Assembly (NCBI GenBank): GCA_963082975.1
Contig: OY720350.1
Location: 18,322,910-18,386,909 of the forward strand
DNA: 64,000 bases
Direction of reading: 5' to 3'
DNA from: Labia minor
Taxonomy: Eukaryota; Arthropoda; Insecta; Dermaptera; Spongiphoridae
This document shows positions 12,148 to 23,971 of this stretch, piece by piece. Position 1 is the stretch's first letter, and every line of letters starts with the position of its first letter. Under the pieces are notes generated by a model. The model had not been told where the DNA came from. It made no database searches and saw nothing but the letters and a program-made list of their open reading frames with translations. A program made the position numbers and the translations under genes.

Positions 12148-12149
12148 TA

Positions 12150-13607
12150 TTATTATTTATTTTATCTGATTTATTATTAAAATCGATAAAAATGATATAA
12201 AATAAAACTAATATAAGATTTATAAGAACATATAACTATGATATTATTAAATGAATTAAAAGTAATTATTATTTTAAAATAAATAATTAATTTATTTAAA
12301 ATACTTCAATTTTTAAATTCTTCTCTAATAAGATATGCTCACCTTTAATGGGACACAATTTTTTTTTAACTGATTTCATACATATCAATTGATGATTTAT
12401 CAAATCTTCTCATACTCCACTTTCCTCCATTTTTGCATTTTCTTGGTAATAATCTATATTTAAATATTACCAAGATACTACATATATATAAAATTTTAAT
12501 TTATATGACATATAGATATCTAATCAATCTATGATAAACTAATCTTTTTTGCATAAGTTATATACAAAATTGATTGAATTCAATGAATTAATTCATAATA
12601 AATGAAAAATATAATATAATAAGGATAATAAGAAATAAACAGACAGTAAGTAAATTAAATTACAAAAAGTTCATCCTTGAACATGAACTTGTTTCATTAA
12701 TTTTGTACTTTAATTTGAGTAATATATTGCAATATTTATTATATTTTTTTTCCATTATATTCGTAAAAGGATGTTATGATGATTTCATTGCAATTATGTT
12801 TTTAATAATTTGGATAAAAATATACTAGAAATAAATTTTAGAAAAGTTGAAAAAGTGAATTTTATTTTGCTCTGAAGATTTCGAATACAATTAATTACGT
12901 AAAGCTTATTATATGGTGGCATGATAAATATGGAAAAGAAATAGTTGGGAAAATAAATTGATAACAAATCATGCCAAGGCTATAGGAGAAGAGGGGGAGG
13001 AGGGAGGAAAAATTCATAAAATTGTCGCGAACTTTTTTTTTTTCAATTGATATGATATTGAAATAATATTTTTTCATATCAAGTAACTTTACATATTTCT
13101 TAAATAAAAAAAAAAAAAAAAAATTGTCAGACGATTCATATTCGACCTTGTTATAAAACATCACTAATTGATTAAATGAGATAAGAAAAGAATTAAAAAT
13201 TAATAAAAACAATATATATATATCGTCATTACTTTTTCATTTATTAACTATAAGCATTGTGTGAAAAAATTAAAATAAAATAATATTATTTTAAATATAT
13301 TTTATTTTTATTCACTCCATAATATCATTTTTCATAAAAAAGAAATTGTATTTTTATGAATAAATAATTAAAATTGGATCTGAATATAATTAATATAAAT
13401 AAAAAGAAGTCTTAAGAATCTTTAGAATGAATGATAAAGACATCCTCCATTAAATAATTTATTTTTGAACAAATTTTTATAATCATTTATTAAAATTTTA
13501 TGTAATATGTGATACTTATATGTTTTTTTGTTTATTTTTTCATATTGTTTTAATAAATTTATCTTTTAAAAGATTGATTAATATTTTCTTTATTATCCAA
13601 TCATACT
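12150..13607. other. AT-rich intergenic DNA
   Basis: No gene or recognisable element is seen. The frames on the minus strand (12.9-13.2 kb) are driven by poly-T and poly-A runs. Confidence 0.5.
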
Positions 13608-13615
13608 CCTATATA

Positions 13616-13813
13616 TAAGGGTGACTATATTTTGAAAACACCAAATCGGGACATTTTACCTTTTTTTTCTTTTTTAGAACCAAATTGAAAAAATTTTGAA
13701 AAAAATTCGAAAATGTCTTAAATATTTCAAAAAACGAGACAATAGGCTGTCCTGAAGACTTTTTTCGGGACGCCGGGACAGAGCACCTAAAAACCGGAAT
13801 TTTGGTCACCCTA
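13616..13813. mobile_element. hAT-type MITE, family E copy 1
   Basis: The 198-bp element has ends TAAGGGTGAC and GGTCACCCTA and is flanked by a perfect 8-bp duplication, CCTATATA (13608-13615 and 13814-13821). An 8-bp duplication and these ends point to hAT transposition. The interior is T/A-rich with the motifs gggacgccgggaca and gagcacctaaaa, shared with the other two copies. Non-coding. Confidence 0.85.
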
Positions 13814-13821
13814 CCTATATA

Positions 13822-14888
13822 CCAAATATAGCAAATATACTCTATATACCAAATTATGTATATAAATACTCTTATTAGTAGCTGATTCATATTATAAATT
13901 TGAATTTATATAAGTACTTAAAGAATTCTAGTACATTTGATTTGATTTCGATTATTATAATCCAAAATCAATGTTAAAGCACAAGATGAATGATGTGAAT
14001 CTTATTTAATATCCTATAAAGAGTGTTTTTTTTTTAAATGTCTTTTTATTTGAGTGAGTGCTTGGAATTATGAATGTTTGCATTCTACCGGATTAGAATA
14101 ATGATGAGATAATTGACCACGGAAATGGCAACAAGTCCTAACACGTTTACTAGTGGTCAGGCCAGACCACCAGTTTACTTAGCTTCTTGCCAAAAATAAT
14201 TTTACTAGAAATGGATTTTGTATTAACCTTGAAATTATACATATAGACATATATGTATCTATTGATTAAATTCAAATTATATTTATGATTTGTTTTTAAA
14301 AATATTATATATTAAATAAATAAAGTATGAGTAATTTTTGATAATACATATTTTTGTTAGTCCAGATCTGAGTTTGATTTCAGTGGTAAGTTCAGTATTT
14401 AGTTTCAGTATTTAGTTTACATTAATTATATTATTTATATATAATGAAAAAAGAAATATTATTATGAAATAAAATTATTTGTTGAAATCATATATTAATG
14501 TTTTTTTGTTAATAATTAATATTATATAAAAAAATAAGAATTATTCTTGATGATATTTCCAAGGGGTTAGTGACAGTTTCTACCGCTAGAGGGTTGTATA
14601 GGGTAGATACTCGAAGCGTCTATTGTGGATAATATAAATGAATTTAATAAAAGTTTATGATAAAACTTAAAATAAAATAATTAAGTAATTTTTGGTAGAA
14701 AAAAAATATGAATTTAATTAATATATTATCCTTAAATGTCATGAAAATAAATTCTAAAAAAATATATATGTATTTATATTATATATTATTGTATTTAGAT
14801 TAAGTGTAATAAATAAATTAGTAATACTAAAGTTATGCACATATATTTCTTCTATAAGAAGGATGAAGTGTGTGGGGAAGAAAAACTT

Positions 14889-14920
<32 letters not shown>

Positions 14921-15122
14921 TGATAAAATTAAAGAAAAATACATTTTTAATTCTAATGAAATAAATTTTTCTAATAAAATTAAGTATAACTTGTGATAAT
15001 TAATTATAAATATATAGCACATTTTTATAGCAAGTCATAAATATGTACATAAGTTACAAAATATGTAATATATAGACTTGCTACAAAAAAATAGAGAAAT
15101 ATATTTTCACAAACAAAATAAA
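13822..15122. other. AT-rich intergenic DNA with (TA)n
   Basis: There is a slightly GC-richer patch at 14080-14200 and a (TA)n run at 14894-14920. No gene, splice-bounded exon or transposon end could be supported. Confidence 0.5.
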
Positions 15123-15761
15123 CTGGAGTGTTTCCACTCACCTATCTCGCAATTTAAATTGGATTAAATAACATATATTGTATTTAAATTAAATTTAGTT
15201 AATTAAATTATAAATTAAAATTAATAAATAATATTTATTAAACAAGCGCGTGTTTGGGTCTTTGTTAATGGCACCACAACACGTACTGGCGCGTGATTTG
15301 CAGTCCTGTTAAAAAATTAATTCCGGTACTTTTAGCTATTCAATCAAGCTGAAATTCTATATATAGCAGTTTTATAAAATTTTTAATCATGTGAAAAATT
15401 ATTCAACATATATCTTTATTTTTACGGTCACTTTAGACACTTTAGAGGAAAAAAAAATCAAAACGTGGTAGGTAATAATCCTCTTCCGGTTGAGCTACAT
15501 TTCTCAAAAGTTGATAGAAAACTACGAATTTTGAATGATACCCGTATACCAAATTTCATTATTCTAGCTCAAACCGTTTTTGCGTAATCTTGTCTACACA
15601 CACAGACACATACACACACACAGAGAGAGAGAGAGACAGACAGACAGACATTTTTTTCAACCTTAGCAAAAATGACTCAGGAACCTTCAAAACGTATAAA
15701 AACATCAAAATCTCGACATCGAAAATTTTCGTGATCGCAATACTATCTCTGGCGAGATAGT
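15123..15761 (-). mobile_element. HINE-like element, family B copy 1
   Basis: Read on the minus strand, the element starts with the hairpin ACTATCTCTGGCGAGATAGT region, passes through the conserved body (gttttgaaggttcctgag, a CA/GA microsatellite, cggtttgagctagaat, ttttcacatgatt, cacgtgttg), and ends with the second subterminal repeat (gcgagatag), a hairpin-like GAGTG...CACTC and CAGtTTATT. It carries no long frame. The (CA)n/(GA)n block near 15600-15645 is the variable microsatellite. Confidence 0.8.
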
Positions 15762-16007
15762 AAAAATTAAATTAATAAAAAATAGTTCTAGATAAATAAT
15801 TACTCTCACACACTAAATTATCTATAATTAAATTATTTTGATTATATTTAATCAATATTTCATAATTACACCTTTCAAAATAATAAAATTTATGATACAT
15901 CAAATATTTTCTTTTTTTTTTTCAAAAAAAAAAAAAAAACATTTATTTATATGATTAAAATTTCAAATGTAGTCGAGTAAATGATTGAATTATATATTAA
16001 CATAATA

Positions 16008-16085
16008 CTAGCTGCTCCGAGCGCCTACGGCGCTCTTCACACCTAGACGGGGGCTCCGCCCCCTGTACCCCCGAGTGATACATAG
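16008..16085 (-). mobile_element. Helitron-type 3' terminus
   Basis: On the minus strand a perfect hairpin (GAGCGC, 5-base loop, GCGCTC; 16035-16019) is followed seven bases later by CTAG (16011-16008) and then T. This is the canonical Helitron 3' end: hairpin, CTRR, insertion between A and T. Just inside is a second perfect hairpin, GGGGGC-tcc-GCCCCC on the plus strand (16049-16063). The block is strikingly GC-rich in an AT-rich setting. No RepHel helicase frame is seen and the 5' TC end could not be located, so this is a non-autonomous or truncated copy. Confidence 0.6.
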
Positions 16086-16239
16086 TATTTGGTTGAAAGT
16101 CTGTATGTAAAAGGTTTTCATCCATTTTGTTTCAATCAGTAAAAGTAGATAAGACATGTATTTGTTTTCTTGTAAAATATATTTTAATTTAATCAATAAA
16201 TTAATTATATATTATTATTATATATGTTATATTTATCTA

Positions 16240-17025
16240 ACTGTGTCTCTACAGTTTTCGAAAGTTCTTAACCGCAACATCCACATTTTTCTAAGCGTCC
16301 CTATCCTGAGCTACAACCAAATCCTACCCTGTCCCATCTCTCCCATGTCCCTTCCTTCATTGTCTACCCACCTTGGTCCTTGGTCTTCCACCGGATGTTT
16401 CCCAATCGGTTTCTCCCAATTTCTAGTTTCTCCAATTCCGACCACGTCCCCTTCCCATCCCAGCCTTCTCGATTTTATAACCTTAACTATATCTGGACAT
16501 TATTTCTCGCTATGCCATCTCCACCATCCCCCTGTGACCTCATCTTCTTTTGGCCTATAAATGCTGCGAACAATATTAATCTCACAAATACTCCAAATCT
16601 ACTCTCGTCTCCCAGAGTCATCGATAGTGTGACCAAACGTCCCGTCTTTAGGTGCTCTGTCCCAAAAATGTCTTCGGGATACCCTACTGTTTTTTCAATA
16701 TTTAGGACATTTCGTAATTTTTTTTTCAAAATTTTTTCAATTTAGTTCTAAAAAAAAGGTATACCGTTTGTCCCGGTTTGGTGTTTTCGAAATATGGTTA
16801 CCCTAGTCATCGATCAACATGAAAAATAATTGTTTTATATATTTTAATTTTGATCCTCTTTGATGAGATAAGCCCCTTTACTGCATAATAACAGGCGTTA
16901 CTCAATTACAACGTCGATTTAAATTCTTCTCGATTATTATTATCCTTCGTGATTAGAGATCTTAAGTATTTAAATATTTATACTTTTTCAAATTCTACAT
17001 TTTGTATGTTAATTGTATGTAAGTC
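16240..17025 (-). pseudogene. Non-LTR retrotransposon (LINE) reverse-transcriptase relic, copy 2
   Basis: This is collinear with the better copy at 50140-50940: shared blocks include tcgaaagttctt, cctatatctgg, cttttggcctataaatgct, ataattgttttatatattttaa and acaggcgtt. It encodes the decayed C-terminal part of the reverse-transcriptase protein on the minus strand, with frameshifts and stops. A 181-bp hAT MITE is inserted at 16625-16805. The 3' end lies at the left, near 16240. Confidence 0.75.
16625..16805. mobile_element. hAT-type MITE, family E copy 2, inserted in a LINE
   Basis: The ends TAGTGTGACCA and TGGTTACCCTA form inverted repeats. The flanking 8-bp duplication GTCATCGA (16617-16624 and 16806-16813) is perfect. 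The interior matches the family (aaacgtcccg, taggtgctctgtccc, ggtgttttcgaaatat). The host LINE sequence continues on both sides, so the MITE is younger than the LINE. Confidence 0.9.
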
Positions 17026-17181
17026 GTATCCGTATCATAATTCTTAAATTTTTTTGTTTAATTACATTTCGGTTGATTTTTCCCCAATTTCTCTAATCAC
17101 ATGTCTCCTCTTCCAGTCCAATTCATTTATCTGGCTTAAGAAATTTTTTAAAATTTTAAATAGAGGGAGAGAGAGAGGTTC

Positions 17182-17234
<53 letters not shown>

Positions 17235-17651
17235 GTTTCTATGACAACAAAAAAGTAAACAATTTACATACATACAAATACTCTCCTTTATATATATTTC
17301 TGGAAAATGGAACACCCGCAGCTCAGCTCAGGAGTTAGCTAAGATTCTAATTTCTTTTTTATTTTTCATCATTTGAGGTACCCTTCACCTCAGAAAAATT
17401 TGGTTACCTTACTCCTTGTAGTTTAGGCTCTGGAGTTTTTTGCGTACAGACGGACACTATCGTATTAAATATATAGATTATGTGTATATAAATATAAATA
17501 TAAATATAAATAAATAAAAAAAATCAATATTTGCAAATAAGTATAGTATAAATCTTTCATTATTTAAGTGAAAGATATAAAAAAGAGTTGAAATGACTAT
17601 AAAGAGGGATGATTGACATAAAAATCAAACACGCGAGGGGATGGTAGGTAA

Positions 17652-17682
<31 letters not shown>

Positions 17683-18289
17683 CATTTCATGAATGTCTTG
17701 TTAGCGATAGCATTCTATTGGGGTTGAGACGAATGGGAGAGGGTATCTGTGTTCGTGGATGCTCACCTAAATAAATATTAAAATCATATACATCTAGCCA
17801 GAAGGGAATGTTTGTTTCATTTTATATCTGTATAAAGGTGTATCATTTTATTTGACGATATCGTTTTCTAAATCAATAGCATCAGCCACTTGAATAGATG
17901 ACGAATGTTTGAATATAAAATGCGAACGCTTCGAGATTCTGATAACGTATGTTTAAGATAGAGAAAGAATGTTATTTTATTTTTGCGAAAATAGGTTAAG
18001 CCAATAAATAACGACTAATGAGACATAAAAAAAAGGTGAATCATAGAGGTTCGATTAAAGAAGAGCTTGTCATATGGTTTAAGACCCTAAATACATAGAA
18101 GATAAAAATGGATTTTTATAAAGGAATATTCACAAGGATTTATTGGATATTTACAATTAATTTAATTTAATTTCTTAGAGGTAGAATCCTGATCAAATCA
18201 AATTCTTTGGAATGTGATTATAATACTCGTACTATAATCAATATTATACAGATATTAAATTATTAAAGCTTTGGTGGGTGTTTTTATTT
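17026..18289. other. Intergenic DNA with long (TA)n and (GA)n microsatellites
   Basis: (TA)n spans about 17187-17231, an uninterrupted AT alternation, and (GA)n spans about 17650-17676. The interval 17640-18060 is moderately GC-richer but shows no gene. Confidence 0.5.
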
Positions 18290-18480
18290 ATAACGGAATT
18301 TTATAAATTAAACCACATATTGATATTTGTTATTGTAAATTTTTGTATTTTTTGAATAAATTTTCAATTGTATTAATTATTGTATTCAATTGTATTCAAT
18401 TATTGTAAATTTTTGTATTTTTTGAATAAATTTTCAATAACAAATATCAATATGTGGTTTAATTTACAAAATTCCGTTAT
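18290..18480. repeat. Foldback element with internal 38-bp direct repeat
   Basis: Inverted arms of about 46 bp (18290-18336 and 18435-18480) carry the motif ttaaaccacatattgatatt and its inverse with one or two mismatches. Inside, 18331-18368 is repeated directly at 18401-18438. The outer flanks are also similar (aatattatacagatatt and aatattatacagacatt), possibly a longer target duplication or extended repeat. Confidence 0.8.
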
Positions 18481-18789
18481 AAATATTATACAGACATTGT
18501 AAAATATTTATAATCATTATGATTTAAATAACATAATTTTTTATCAATTAAGGAAAATTAGTTTTAAATTCATTCAGATTTTAAAGTAGACACTCAATGC
18601 AATATTTTAATGTATGTATATTCATTATTTTTAAAACCAAAAAAATAAACATAAAAATATAAACTTTAAATGGAATAAATTCTTATAAAATATGTTTAAA
18701 AGTAACAAAGCTCATGTTGATGATGGTGTAACAACTGAAATGCACACATGGAATTTTTAAATATTCAACAACTGATTTTAATAAAAAAC

Positions 18790-19498
18790 AATATGAACTG
18801 TGGCCAGGCACAGAACCGACCGACGATTTTTACCGACCGATGATAGTAAGGGAGGTATTGTTTTCACACCAAATTTCACATGTGGAGATTTTTACATATC
18901 TCCACGAATCATGCATTTTCTTAACAGAAAAAAGTATTTTTAGCATGATGTCTGTCCGTCCGTCCGTCTGTCTGTCCGTATAGATGTGTACAGCCTGAAC
19001 GGCTCAACGGTGATGAAATTTGGTATATTTACTTAATGCATCAGTGGGATGAATTGATCAACTTTTGGTACAAATCCGGAAACCGGAAGTGGGAGTATTA
19101 GCGATCGACGATAGGAAGGGAAGGGTTATTTTCACACCAAATTTCACATTAAGAGATTTTTTTACATATCACCACGAATGTATTGGTTTTATCCTCGGGA
19201 AAAATCATCTTCATTATGTTTTTCTTAATTTAAAATTATATGACGTCACCAGGCCCTTCATGACGTCACAGCCTCGGGTAACGCCGGGCAACGCCGGCTA
19301 CTTCAGCTATATATTATAAAAAAATAAAATTAAAAATATTTATGTTATATCCATATCTGTTTGTTATTACATTAATAGATATATTAAAATTATTTGAAAT
19401 TGTTTCTGTAACTGGAAATTAATTTATTTCAAACTGTCGGTCGGTGCAGACCTGGCCACAGGTCAACTTATTTATAAATTAATTTCCAATCAACATTG

Positions 19499-19536
<38 letters not shown>

Positions 19537-19903
19537 ATCAAAAAAAATATTTTAAAAGTTTGAATTAAAATGACTAAATTATATTATCTTGGTTTTTATT
19601 TTTATATTAATTACTCAATTATTAATTACTATTTTTATTTTAATTGAAAAATTTCGAAAAATTTCCAACAATGAATTTAAAATTAATGCATTAAGTAAAT
19701 ATAACAAATTTTATAAAAATCCGTTGAGCCGCTCAAGCTGTACACATCTATACAGACCTACAGACAGATGGACAGACTGACGGACGGACAAAATACTTTT
19801 TTCTGTTAAGAAAATGCATGATTCGTGGAGATATGTAAAAATCTCCACATGTGAAATTTGGTGTGAAAACAATACCTCCCTTACTATCGTCGGTCGGTAA
19901 AAA
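18790..19903 (-). mobile_element. HINE-like element, family A copy 2, split by copy 1
   Basis: Minus-strand copy in two pieces. The 3' tail is at 18790-18830 (inverse of GTCGGTCGGTTC...CTGGCCACAGTTC). Body plus 5' head are at 19473-19903, ending in the inverse of TTTTTACCGACCGACGATAG. The piece after copy 1 resumes with ataaattaatttcca, the expected next part of a minus-strand copy. Much of its body is missing, and a (TA)n run sits at 19499-19531. Confidence 0.65.
18831..19472 (+). mobile_element. HINE-like element, family A copy 1
   Basis: The element starts at the subterminal repeat ACCGACCGA and carries a TCCG/TGTC microsatellite (about 18953-18978), conserved blocks (gatgaaatttggtat, aatccggaaaccggaagt, ccacgaat, tatgacgtca) and then the inverse subterminal repeat GTCGGTCGGT. 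It ends with a perfect hairpin GACCTG-gcca-CAGGTC and AACTTATT. It is inserted in the tail of another family A copy. A short frame at 19065-19319 is not a gene. Confidence 0.8.
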
Positions 19904-20734
19904 TAGTTCTTATTAAGGGTTTAGTTTTTAATTTATATAATATGAGATTAGATCATTTTTTGGATTGGGAACAAAAAATCAAAGGAATTTCATTGAAATA
20001 AATTGATATAATAATATCAATAGCACGAAATTATCTAAATATTTCAATAAGAATCCAAATTGTATTCTATTTTTTAAATCACTTGTATGTTAACGTTTTT
20101 TAGAAAAACGTAAAAAATGTATATATATATAAAAAAAGAAAATAAATAAAAAAAAAAAATAAAAATAAAAAATAAAGATTTAAATATTCGTGAGAGCGAT
20201 CCACTGATCCACTATCTACATAATTCCTTTCCTCCGAAAATCACACTAACTCTCATCTTCCCTCCAAATCCCCCCTCCAACTCCCTCTTTCTCGCTCTCC
20301 CTCATACTTCTCCCATCAATGGCGGGAAAAGATTGTGAAATAGATAAAATGAATAAAAAAATACCTGGGGTGAACAATTTTAACAGTGAAAAAAAAATGT
20401 ATCTATCGGGTTTGAACCTCTACCACTTTTCGAAACAAAATTTTTTGTTGAATAAAAAAAAAAAAAAGAAAAAATATTTTTATTGTTTTTACTAATTTAT
20501 ACATTTAACCGTTTATTATGATTTATTTAATTAATTTACCAATCCTATGTGATTAATAAATAGAAATATGAAGTAGAAAATGTTAGAAACAATGGGATTT
20601 TGATGAATGTGTAAAATTAGTTATATTTTATTACTAAAGTTGAGAAATATTAAAAATAATATTTAGAATTATTGTTGATTAAGCATTAAATAATTAAGAA
20701 CTTACAAGATCTCATAATTATTTCTTACATTTTT
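19904..20734. other. AT-rich intergenic DNA
   Basis: A pyrimidine-rich, GC-richer patch lies at 20200-20340. No frame or splice structure is supported. Confidence 0.45.
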
Positions 20735-20854
20735 ACTATCTCGCCAGAGATAGTATTACGATCACGAAAATTTTCGATGTCGAGATTTTAATGTTTTTAT
20801 ACGTTTTGAAGGTCCATGAGTCATTTTCACTAAGGTTTAGAAAACTGTCTCTCT

Positions 20855-20888
<34 letters not shown>

Positions 20889-21635
20889 ATGTGTGTATGT
20901 AGAGAAGATTACGCGAAAACGGTTTGAGTTAGAATGATGAAATTTTGTATACGGGCATTATTCAAAATTCGTAGTTTTCTATCATATTTTGAGAAACGAA
21001 GCTCAACTGAAAGAGGGTCATTATCTACAACGTTTTGATTTTTTACTCTCTCGTCAGAGATCACGAAAATTTTCGATGTTGAGATTTTGATGTTTTTATA
21101 CGTTTTGAAGGTTCCTGAATCATTTTCACCAAGGTTGAGAAAAATGTCACTCTGTGTGTTTATGTATGTGTGTATGTATGTAACCAAGTTTAAGCAAAAA
21201 CGGTTTGAGCTAGAATGATGAAATTTGGCACATGGTCATTATTCAAAATTCATAGTTTTCTACCAACTTTTGAGAAATGTAGCTCAACCCTAAGAAAGTC
21301 ATTACCTACAACGTTTTGATTTTTTTCTTCTATAGTGACCGTAAAAATAATGATATATGTTTGATAATTTTTCACATGATTAATAATTGTATAAAACTGT
21401 TATATATAGAATTTCAGCTTGATTGAATAGCTGAAAGTACCAGAATTCATTTTTTAACACAGCAAATCACGCGCCAACACGTGACGTGTTGCCACCAGCA
21501 AAGAGCCAAAAATGCGCTTGTTTAATAAATATGATTTATCAATATTTTAATATATAATTAATTTAATTTAATTTAAATATAATATATGTTAAATAATCCA
21601 ATTCAAATTACGAGATAGTCAAGTGAACTCTTCAG
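20735..21635 (+). mobile_element. HINE-like element, family B copy 2, with head duplicated
   Basis: The perfect terminal palindrome ACTATCTCGCCAGAGATAGT is followed by the family body. The head-to-middle portion (about 20735-21040) is repeated at about 21042-21330 with divergence. The first unit carries a (GT)n run (20860-20886) and the second only a short GT/ATGT tract. The 3' end shows the subterminal repeat (cgagatagt), a decayed hairpin and CAGCTTATTTT. Confidence 0.8.
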
Positions 21636-23356
21636 CTTATTTTTTCATAGGACAAACAAAATATCTTTTGAATTCCTTTAATCCTATTGAATCAGAAATA
21701 AAAATTCCTCGTATTAGTTAAAATTTAAAATTATTTATTTATTATAAAATTAATAAAAAAAAAATCCCCAGTTAATTGTAAAAATTGGACTTACTATTGC
21801 AAATCAAATCTCTCCTTTTTTTAATTAGAAATAGAATTCCTTTCTTCTTTAAATATTTGCTTCTGTCTATACATATCATGTATTGAGTTGAGTTAATTTG
21901 ATAAGAATATTAAACTTGTTTATTCTTGTAAAAGATAACAAAATATCAAAAAATAATAGATGAATGTTCATCAATCTATTTAAAACAATCTACCTATTTC
22001 CATTTCATTTCCATCCAATGATATCTTTTTTAGAACGGTACAATTTTTATATAATCCTATTAGAATAATTAAATTCCATTTCTGAATTGAATTTTTTAGG
22101 GAGAACATCTCTATCGTAAATATTTAAATCACCTGAAGAAGAAATTTGAATAATGAGAATTCGATCATAATTCAACCTTTTGTTGCATAAGAAGCAGTTG
22201 AGTCTCTTCGGAGTCTGAAAATAGCTGATCCATTTGATCCTTGTCCCTCCTCCCCCACCCCCCCTCCCAATTGCCACCCGTCGAGTGGGACCTTTGACTT
22301 GTATTTTTTTTTTTTTTTTGAAACCCCCCCAGGGTGAGCATTACATTACCATTAAGTGACAATACAATATTTGTTTACATTGTCAGACATTAGGGTATCT
22401 AGGACAGCATATTTATACTTCTAATATGTAAAAAGCAACCAACGCTGAAGCAAAGGTGAGTCATTCGAATAATTTATCTGGAATCGTTAAAATCCCCTCC
22501 ACCGTTTCTCTCATAACATTGAAACAAGTCTGATCCGAGAGATGGAGGGAAAAAAAAATGGAAGTAACTCACTTAGGCATCCTCCTCCCCCTCCTCCTCC
22601 TCCTCGAGAAGGGGAAAAGGAAGTGGACCGGTTTTTGCCAAAGTTGCACTTCATCTTGAAAGTAAAAAAAAAAAAAAAATGACAACAACGCTCTCCTATT
22701 AAATTGAACATAACACATTTAACTGTTAATTCAACCGACAAGAAAAGATGGAAATGGCCGAGGAGAAAAATGGGTCAACTCACCTATCAATAATGATTGA
22801 TTAATCGATTAATGAGGGAAGATAGAACAACCCTTGCCTATCAACACTTCACTTGATCATCCACGGACTACCATGACTAATGATGAGCTCAAACAGCAAT
22901 CGTACCGGTTTCGATAATTATTCAGAATTAATATTTAAAAAAAAAAAATATCCGAAAGGTTCTATATTCATTTTAAAATTCATTTAATCGGAAAGGCCTT
23001 TGACTTATGAAAAGATCTAAAATGAAACTAAATCGGAAATTTTTTTTAATATTTTTATCTAATTGCATGGATTTCTATTAATTTTGATTATTCAATTTTA
23101 TTTTATTAAATTCAATGATGAATATAAATTTTAATTTTTTATAAGATTTAGTTTTTATGAAAATTTAAATTTTTTCTCTCCATCCTCTTCATAATATTCT
23201 AAACAAATAAAACAACATTACTATGAAAGTGAAATTTTCAATTTAAAAAAATATTAACTTTTATTTTTTAACTTTTATTCTATTCTAATATATTTAAATT
23301 AAAAATTATATTGTAAATATATAGAAAAACAAAAAAAAAAAAGTATTTAGTCTTTT
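21636..23356. other. Intergenic DNA with a GC-richer zone at 22160-22900
   Basis: Outside the zone this is plain AT-rich DNA. The zone holds poly-C and poly-G tracts (22240-22340), a (TCC)n block (22580-22605) and a candidate minus-strand exon listed separately. It also has a 22-codon minus-strand frame starting MDQLFSDSEETQ near 22230, which lacks support. Confidence 0.4.
22573..22654 (-). CDS. Weak candidate first exon, glycine-rich
   Basis: A minus-strand ATG at 22654 opens MKCNFGKNRSTSFSPSR, then eight glycines, then CL, ending one base into a codon at a donor (CCTAA|GTGAGTT). The glycine run comes from a GGA-type microsatellite, which weakens the case. No partner exon is identified. Confidence 0.15.
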
Positions 23357-23971
23357 AACCGACCGACGATAGTAAGGGAGGTATTGTTTTCACACCAAAT
23401 TTCAAATGAGGAGATTTTTTACATATCACCACAAATCATGCACTTTGTATTGGTTTTATCCTCGAGAAAAATCATCTTTATTTGTTTTTTTTTAATTTAA
23501 AATTATATGACTAAAAAATTAAAAAATTAAAATTATATTACTCAATGCATCAGTATGATGAATTGATCAACTTTTGGTGCAAATCCGGAAACCGGAAGTG
23601 GTAGTATTAGCGATCGACGATAGGAAGGGAAGGGTTATTTTCACACCAAATTTCACATGAGGAGATTTTTTAAGTATCACCACGAATCTCATGCACTTTG
23701 TGGTGGTTTTATTCTCGAGAAAAATCATCTTTATTAGTATTTTTCTTAATTTAAAATTATATGACGTCATCCAGCCATTCATGACGTCACAGCCTGGTCT
23801 TACATATATATTATAAATAAAATAAAATTAAAAATATTTATGTTATATCTATATTTGTTTTTTATTACATTAATAGATATATTAAAATTATTTGAAATTG
23901 TTTCTGTAGCTGGAAATTAATTTACTTCAAACCGTCGGTCGGTTCGGACCTGGCCACAGGTCAACTTATTC
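23357..23971 (+). mobile_element. HINE-like element, family A copy 3
   Basis: The copy starts AACCGACCGACGATAGTAAGG and ends with GTCGGTCGGTTCGG, the hairpin GACCTGGCCACAGGTC and AACTTATTC. The motif acaccaaatttca occurs at two places because head segments are rearranged, and the microsatellite segment has been lost. It carries the same gacgtca-containing block (23760-23790) as copy 1. Confidence 0.8.

Noticed and set aside
18953..18978. TCCG/TGTC tandem run resembling a repeat array
   Set aside because: A simple microsatellite inside family A elements, not a CRISPR or satellite array.
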